Positions 22,806 to 26,357 of a stretch of DNA of 26,357 nt are shown piece after piece. Below the pieces are notes generated by a model. The model was not told where the DNA came from. It was given only the letters and a program-made list of their open reading frames with translations, and made no database searches. Made by a program: the position numbers and the translations under genes. Origin of the DNA: Cyclospora cayetanensis. Its lineage: Eukaryota > Apicomplexa > Conoidasida > Eucoccidiorida > Eimeriidae. Each line of letters opens with the position of its first letter. Position 1 is the stretch's first letter. The DNA lies in the NCBI RefSeq assembly GCF_002999335.1, contig NW_020312257.1, positions 1 through 26,357 on the forward strand, written 5' to 3'.

Positions 22806-23557
22806 GCCTTCAGAATTCGGGACAGCTGGACACGCAGAGAGACTGCGATGATGATAGCCATACCAGCAGCCCCCCCACTAGCAGCAGCACTTTGCTTTTC
22901 AGCAGCAGCAGCGCAGCGGCAGCCGCAAGAGAAGTCAAACTTTCTCTCCAGGAAGCAGCTGACGTAGATCGCTATTTCGCTTCTTTGGAGCTCATGGAAA
23001 TAGACGGCTCTGCAGGCACTCCTCCAAAGCCTGCGCCGCGACTCCCCTACGTGATGATTCACCAACAGCAAGTGCAGAGCGGCAACAGCAGCAACAGCAG
23101 CAGTGCAAGCAGCCGCTGCACTTGGGGGGAATCGGCTGGCAGCGTGCACGAGCACTTGAGGCAGCTCGAGCGCCAACTCCCAGGCTGGCGACTCCCCACG
23201 TGGGAATCTGAGCAGTGCGCGAGGGCGCGAATCGCCTCGGAAGTCTTACAGGGACTAACTGTCCGGCCAGACAGCAATAGAGGTAGCCAGAGCTGCAGTA
23301 GAGCAGACGACAAAACCAGTTGCGCGCCATCAGGAAAAGCTTTGCGGATCCTGCCCACAGCAGCAACAGAACCCACAGGACCTGCAGCAAAGGCGGCAGC
23401 GATCTCTGCTCCAACAGCAGAAGCACGAAGTGGCTTGTTGACTCCGATGATTCCGCATGGTTGTCGTCTCCCCCGTCTAAGTGCTCTGCCAAGTTGGCTC
23501 AGAAATCTCCCGGATTTCGTTGATCGGCGCATGCAGTCTGGCAGGTATGTGTAAAGT

Positions 23558-23617
<60 letters not shown>

Positions 23618-24825
23618 TCCCCTTTTGAATAGGCTTCGGGAAATATGGTTAGAAGCTAGAACTGACATTTCAAATATACTGTAGATCTCTTGTTGCAGTA
23701 AGAGGTGTAGAGGTGAGCGTCAAGTGAAGCCGGTAGACAGCTCGAACAGAAAGGGAATTATCACCAAAACTTCAGAGGGTGTTGTGCGACCAGGCTTGGA
23801 GAGTTGCTGACCTTTACCAAAGTTCTTCCACAAGAAGTCTGCAGACACTTCGGGTTCGAGATTTCCCGCATCGTTGAGGTCAGTTTTTTGATTCGGTTGC
23901 GCAGGCTGCGGCACCTGCAGTCCTTGCTGTTGTCGGTGGCGTTTCACACGGATGCTGCTGTGCTTTTTGTCACAGGAAAGCGACTGCCTGTGGTCTGTAG
24001 ATCGCGGCCAAAAGAGTCTCTCAGCAGCCGAATCAGCAAGTGAACAAGTAGTCGTTGAAAAGGTTATTTGCTTTTGGCTGAATGGAGCTCAAGAGAGCGG
24101 CCTTCCTTTTGATCTGGTGCTGCGACTTCGCCACACAAACGGGAGTGAGGAGGTCCTTTATATCGAGGTCAAGACCTCCCTCCTTGTATGTGGTAACTCT
24201 AACGTATACACACTCTGTATAGGCAGTAAGAATTATTAAGTACACTGGAGGTGGGCAGTGGGACAGCGCCACACACTACGCATCACACGCGGATGCGCCC
24301 ATGCAGGGCTTTGCATCTAGCGGTTAGTGCTTGCACTGGCACACATTCCGAAGCGATAATCTCAAATCAGCACAGCAAAATTAGTATCAGGACTGCATTA
24401 TCAACAGCTGTTTTGAGGGCGGCTTTCTTGTGCCTTCACAGAACAACTGGGAGTTTTGCCTATCCTTCCCGCAACTGCAGTTTGCGGCCTCACACCCGAA
24501 GAACTATGTGTAAACGCAAGAAACACATCCTCCTTATGTGTAAAGGCAGTTCAGAAAATTAGCCTTACCAGTAAAAAGTATAGAACTACACACACACACA
24601 GAGTTCCACTATGCACTGGTTTGCTTTCTTCCTGCATATGTGCATGCGTGTTCTCGTAGAATTTTGGTAATCTCATCACTTCGGTCGGGAGCTCCTCGTT
24701 GGGCGGCTATACCAGACGTTTCTTCTTCCATCGGGCTGTCCCGTTTATGCTCTCCTGAGGGGAGCAACACAGGGGGAGCCCCCGAGGCAGCTGATGGGGA
24801 AGTTGGAGGTGTAGAAGTAATGTAA
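21923..24825 (+). CDS. Gln/Ser/Ala-rich protein with C-terminal DUF3883 (NO VEIN-type) domain, 5 exons
   Basis: Proposed exons are 21923-23544, 23794-23878, 23976-24185, 24442-24509 and 24660-24825, about 716 aa, with consistent phases. Exon 1 is a low-complexity Gln/Ala/Ser/Leu-rich region with an 18-Gln run at about residues 277-294, followed by a more ordinary segment (from EVKLSLQEAADVDRYFASLE to the region around LPSWLRNLPDFVDRRMQSG). Splicing then produces GRLGELLTFTKVLPQEV, WLNGAQESGLPFDLVLR, LYIEVKTS, NNWEFCLSFPQLQFAASH and PKNYVILVISSL. These are the successive conserved blocks of the DUF3883/NOV C-terminal domain found in plant NO VEIN and related proteins. The domain is PD-(D/E)xK-like, with Asp at 24111-24113, Glu at 24165-24167 and Lys at 24171-24173 preserved. 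The start is the first ATG in the frame; upstream exons are possible. The C-terminal domain is fairly sure; the N-terminal extent and function are not. Confidence 0.75.
22751..22804 (+). repeat. (CAG)17-CAA trinucleotide tract, poly-Gln in the coding frame
   Basis: Seventeen perfect CAG units followed by CAA encode 18 consecutive Gln in the NO VEIN-like gene. The surrounding 22030-23110 is also rich in CAG/CTG-type triplets. The other plus frame would read as poly-Ala and the reverse strand as poly-Leu, which explains several open shadow frames. Coding CAG runs are a hallmark of Eimeria genomes. Confidence 0.97.
23562..23615 (+). repeat. (AT)27 microsatellite in intron 1 of the NO VEIN-like gene
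   Basis: Fifty-four uninterrupted bases of alternating A and T, 17 bases after the GTATGT donor at 23545. It lies wholly within the proposed 249-nt intron. It could form a hairpin or cruciform and is likely length-polymorphic. Confidence 0.97.
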
Positions 24826-26357
24826 GGGCCTTATTGTACATGTCTGTGGTCTTCCCTGCCTACATGTATCTCATACTTCCAGCCTGAGCATTTCCTCGCG
24901 CGTGTCAGTAGCTGACTGCTCGTACTTGGCAACCGAATTCAATAATTAACCTGCACTTTTTAGTAGCTCATCCATCCTCTTGATGCCAACTTCAATCGTG
25001 CGCTACGATCTGTCACTTTCCGGGTCCACCGCTCCCTCTCCACTATCTCTTAGTCCAAGAGCATTCCTATTGCTGCACTTGTTTCTCATGGTCTCGATAA
25101 CCACCATCCAATCCTGTACTACGGGCGCCATACGTTTGTTGTTGATGGCTTTAAGTGTGGCGATTGGGTGTTTGTGGTGGGTTCTTTCAGCCATCTACGG
25201 TGTCGCTGCTGCCTCCCCACCCAGTCCGTTCCCGAAACAAGAGGCGGAGAGTAAAGGGCTTATTTCTGCCTACGCTACTGCTGATTTGTCAAGCTGTGCA
25301 GTCGAGACTATCTCTTATTCCTGCTGAGACTTCAGGCCCCAGAGAGTGCAGGTTCCCCCAGGCCGACGCCGCAGGGAGCGCCCGAGTCGTGGTTCACGAA
25401 GAACATTGAGCATTTAACAAGCACTACAACGGTAGGGTGCAAAACCAGCACTGGCACTTTCGATGCTCACTTGTATTCCCTCGTTCTTGCTCTACCTGAA
25501 GCCGTCCGCCGCAAATGCGGAAGCACAAGAGATCTGTAGATTCAGGTGGCTGCAAAAATAGTATCGCCTTATTAGCTAACACTGGCAGCTCACCAGCTTG
25601 AGGCTCAGCCTGCATGCGCGAACTCTGCAGCAAGCAGCAGCGGGCAGTTGGGGAATGGCCTTGACGGGCGAAGTGTTCCGAATGTCGTAGCCATTGAGGC
25701 CCCAACACCAGGAGTCAGTGCAAATCAAGACTAGCTCACAGCGACCTTGAACTACAGGGCCAGTAAGTCATTCGTAAGCTACTCCCTTCTCCTGTCGACT
25801 GCACGTTACAGGGGAAGTCAGAGATCGCAACGCAGAGGCTGGAAGCTTACCTGCTTGAGGCTCCATCTCAAAAGTCGGGGCGTTTTATGTGAGGAGTTGC
25901 CCTTGTGCTGGCATGGCATTGTACTGCTACTATCAGCATAATCGCCTGATGCCACGTTTTTTTACACACGTGTAACAGCAGTTGTAACGTTTGCCGTAAG
26001 GTCTTTGTAGGGAGGCACTTAACTTAAGACTCATATGAACTTGTGGAAAATATTTCAATGTACTCTAAGAGAGCTCTCGCCTTGCCCCGTTCGCGCCACT
26101 CAATGATCCTGTGAGAAAGAGAGAGGGGCAGCTAGTCCACGCGTAGTCGCGCCCTCCAAGCACCCCCAAAATCCACAGCTAGCACATATAAAACATCGAG
26201 CGCATATGCACACAGCATTCTGTTGTATCCTCTGGTACCGACTCAATGCGCACTCTCCAATAAAGATGATATTCGAACCGACAAACCGATTATTCAGTGC
26301 GCCTTTATAAGTTTACCAATGTAGTAGTGAGAAGTAATGTGTAGCTTCGCCCTCAAC
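24826..26357. other. No recognisable gene; two donor-like repeats on the minus strand
   Basis: About 1.5 kb after the NO VEIN-like gene. A plus-strand frame at 24980-25327 encodes a hydrophobic stretch, and a minus-strand frame spans 25424-25708; neither has a recognisable family. Two near-identical minus-strand motifs of the form GAGCCTCAAGC(A/T)GGT(A/G)AGC, resembling exon ends with 5' splice sites, occur at about 25848-25865 and 25592-25609. They may belong to a minus-strand gene whose other exons lie beyond the window, but I cannot build it. Confidence 0.4.

Noticed and set aside
22451..23176. Minus-strand frame with a long poly-Leu run
   Set aside because: It reads the CAG tract backwards. 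It has no splice continuity or family motif, whereas the plus-strand frame joins the DUF3883 exons.
26262..26282. TTCGAA-containing sequence resembling a tRNA T-loop
   Set aside because: The flanking bases cannot form the five-pair T stem, and no acceptor or anticodon arm is visible nearby.

Overview
The window looks like nuclear DNA of an apicomplexan, most likely an eimeriid coccidian (Eimeria or a close relative such as Cyclospora). This is inferred from dense, short spliceosomal introns, a (CAG)n tract inside a coding exon that gives poly-Gln/Ser/Ala runs, (TA)n and (TG)n microsatellites in introns, and eukaryotic housekeeping genes. I see no bacterial operons, no viral genes and no recognisable mobile element. 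Exon structures were assembled by eye from splice signals, reading-frame phase and known family conservation.

Layout. 1-3218: no gene recognised. 3219-6429 (-): an eight-exon J-domain co-chaperone with a DnaJ-X C-terminal domain. 7057-7683 (-): an unrecognised ORF with a hydrophobic segment and a Gln/Glu-rich tail. 7684-13628: almost 6 kb with no supportable gene. 13629-16146 (+): a LUC7-family U1 snRNP splicing factor in eight exons. 16815-20589 (-): the complete epsilon subunit of the cytosolic chaperonin TRiC/CCT in ten exons, about 535 aa, convergent with LUC7. 20590-21922: a divergent intergenic region. 21923-24825 (+): a five-exon gene whose Gln/Ser/Ala-rich N-terminal part is spliced to a C-terminal DUF3883/NO VEIN-type domain. 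24826-26357: no gene recognised, but a repeated donor-like motif on the minus strand.

Functionally this is not a cluster or an operon. Two genes belong to cytosolic protein folding (the J-domain protein and CCT5) and one to pre-mRNA splicing (LUC7), as expected for independent eukaryotic genes. The least ordinary item is the NO VEIN-like gene: its C-terminal domain keeps the Asp and Glu-x-Lys pattern of PD-(D/E)xK nuclease-like folds, split over four exons behind a homopolymer-rich region. Other points of interest are a GC-AG first intron in CCT5, a stop-free 138-nt (3n) intron in the J-protein gene, and a UG-repeat in place of a polypyrimidine tract at the last LUC7 acceptor.
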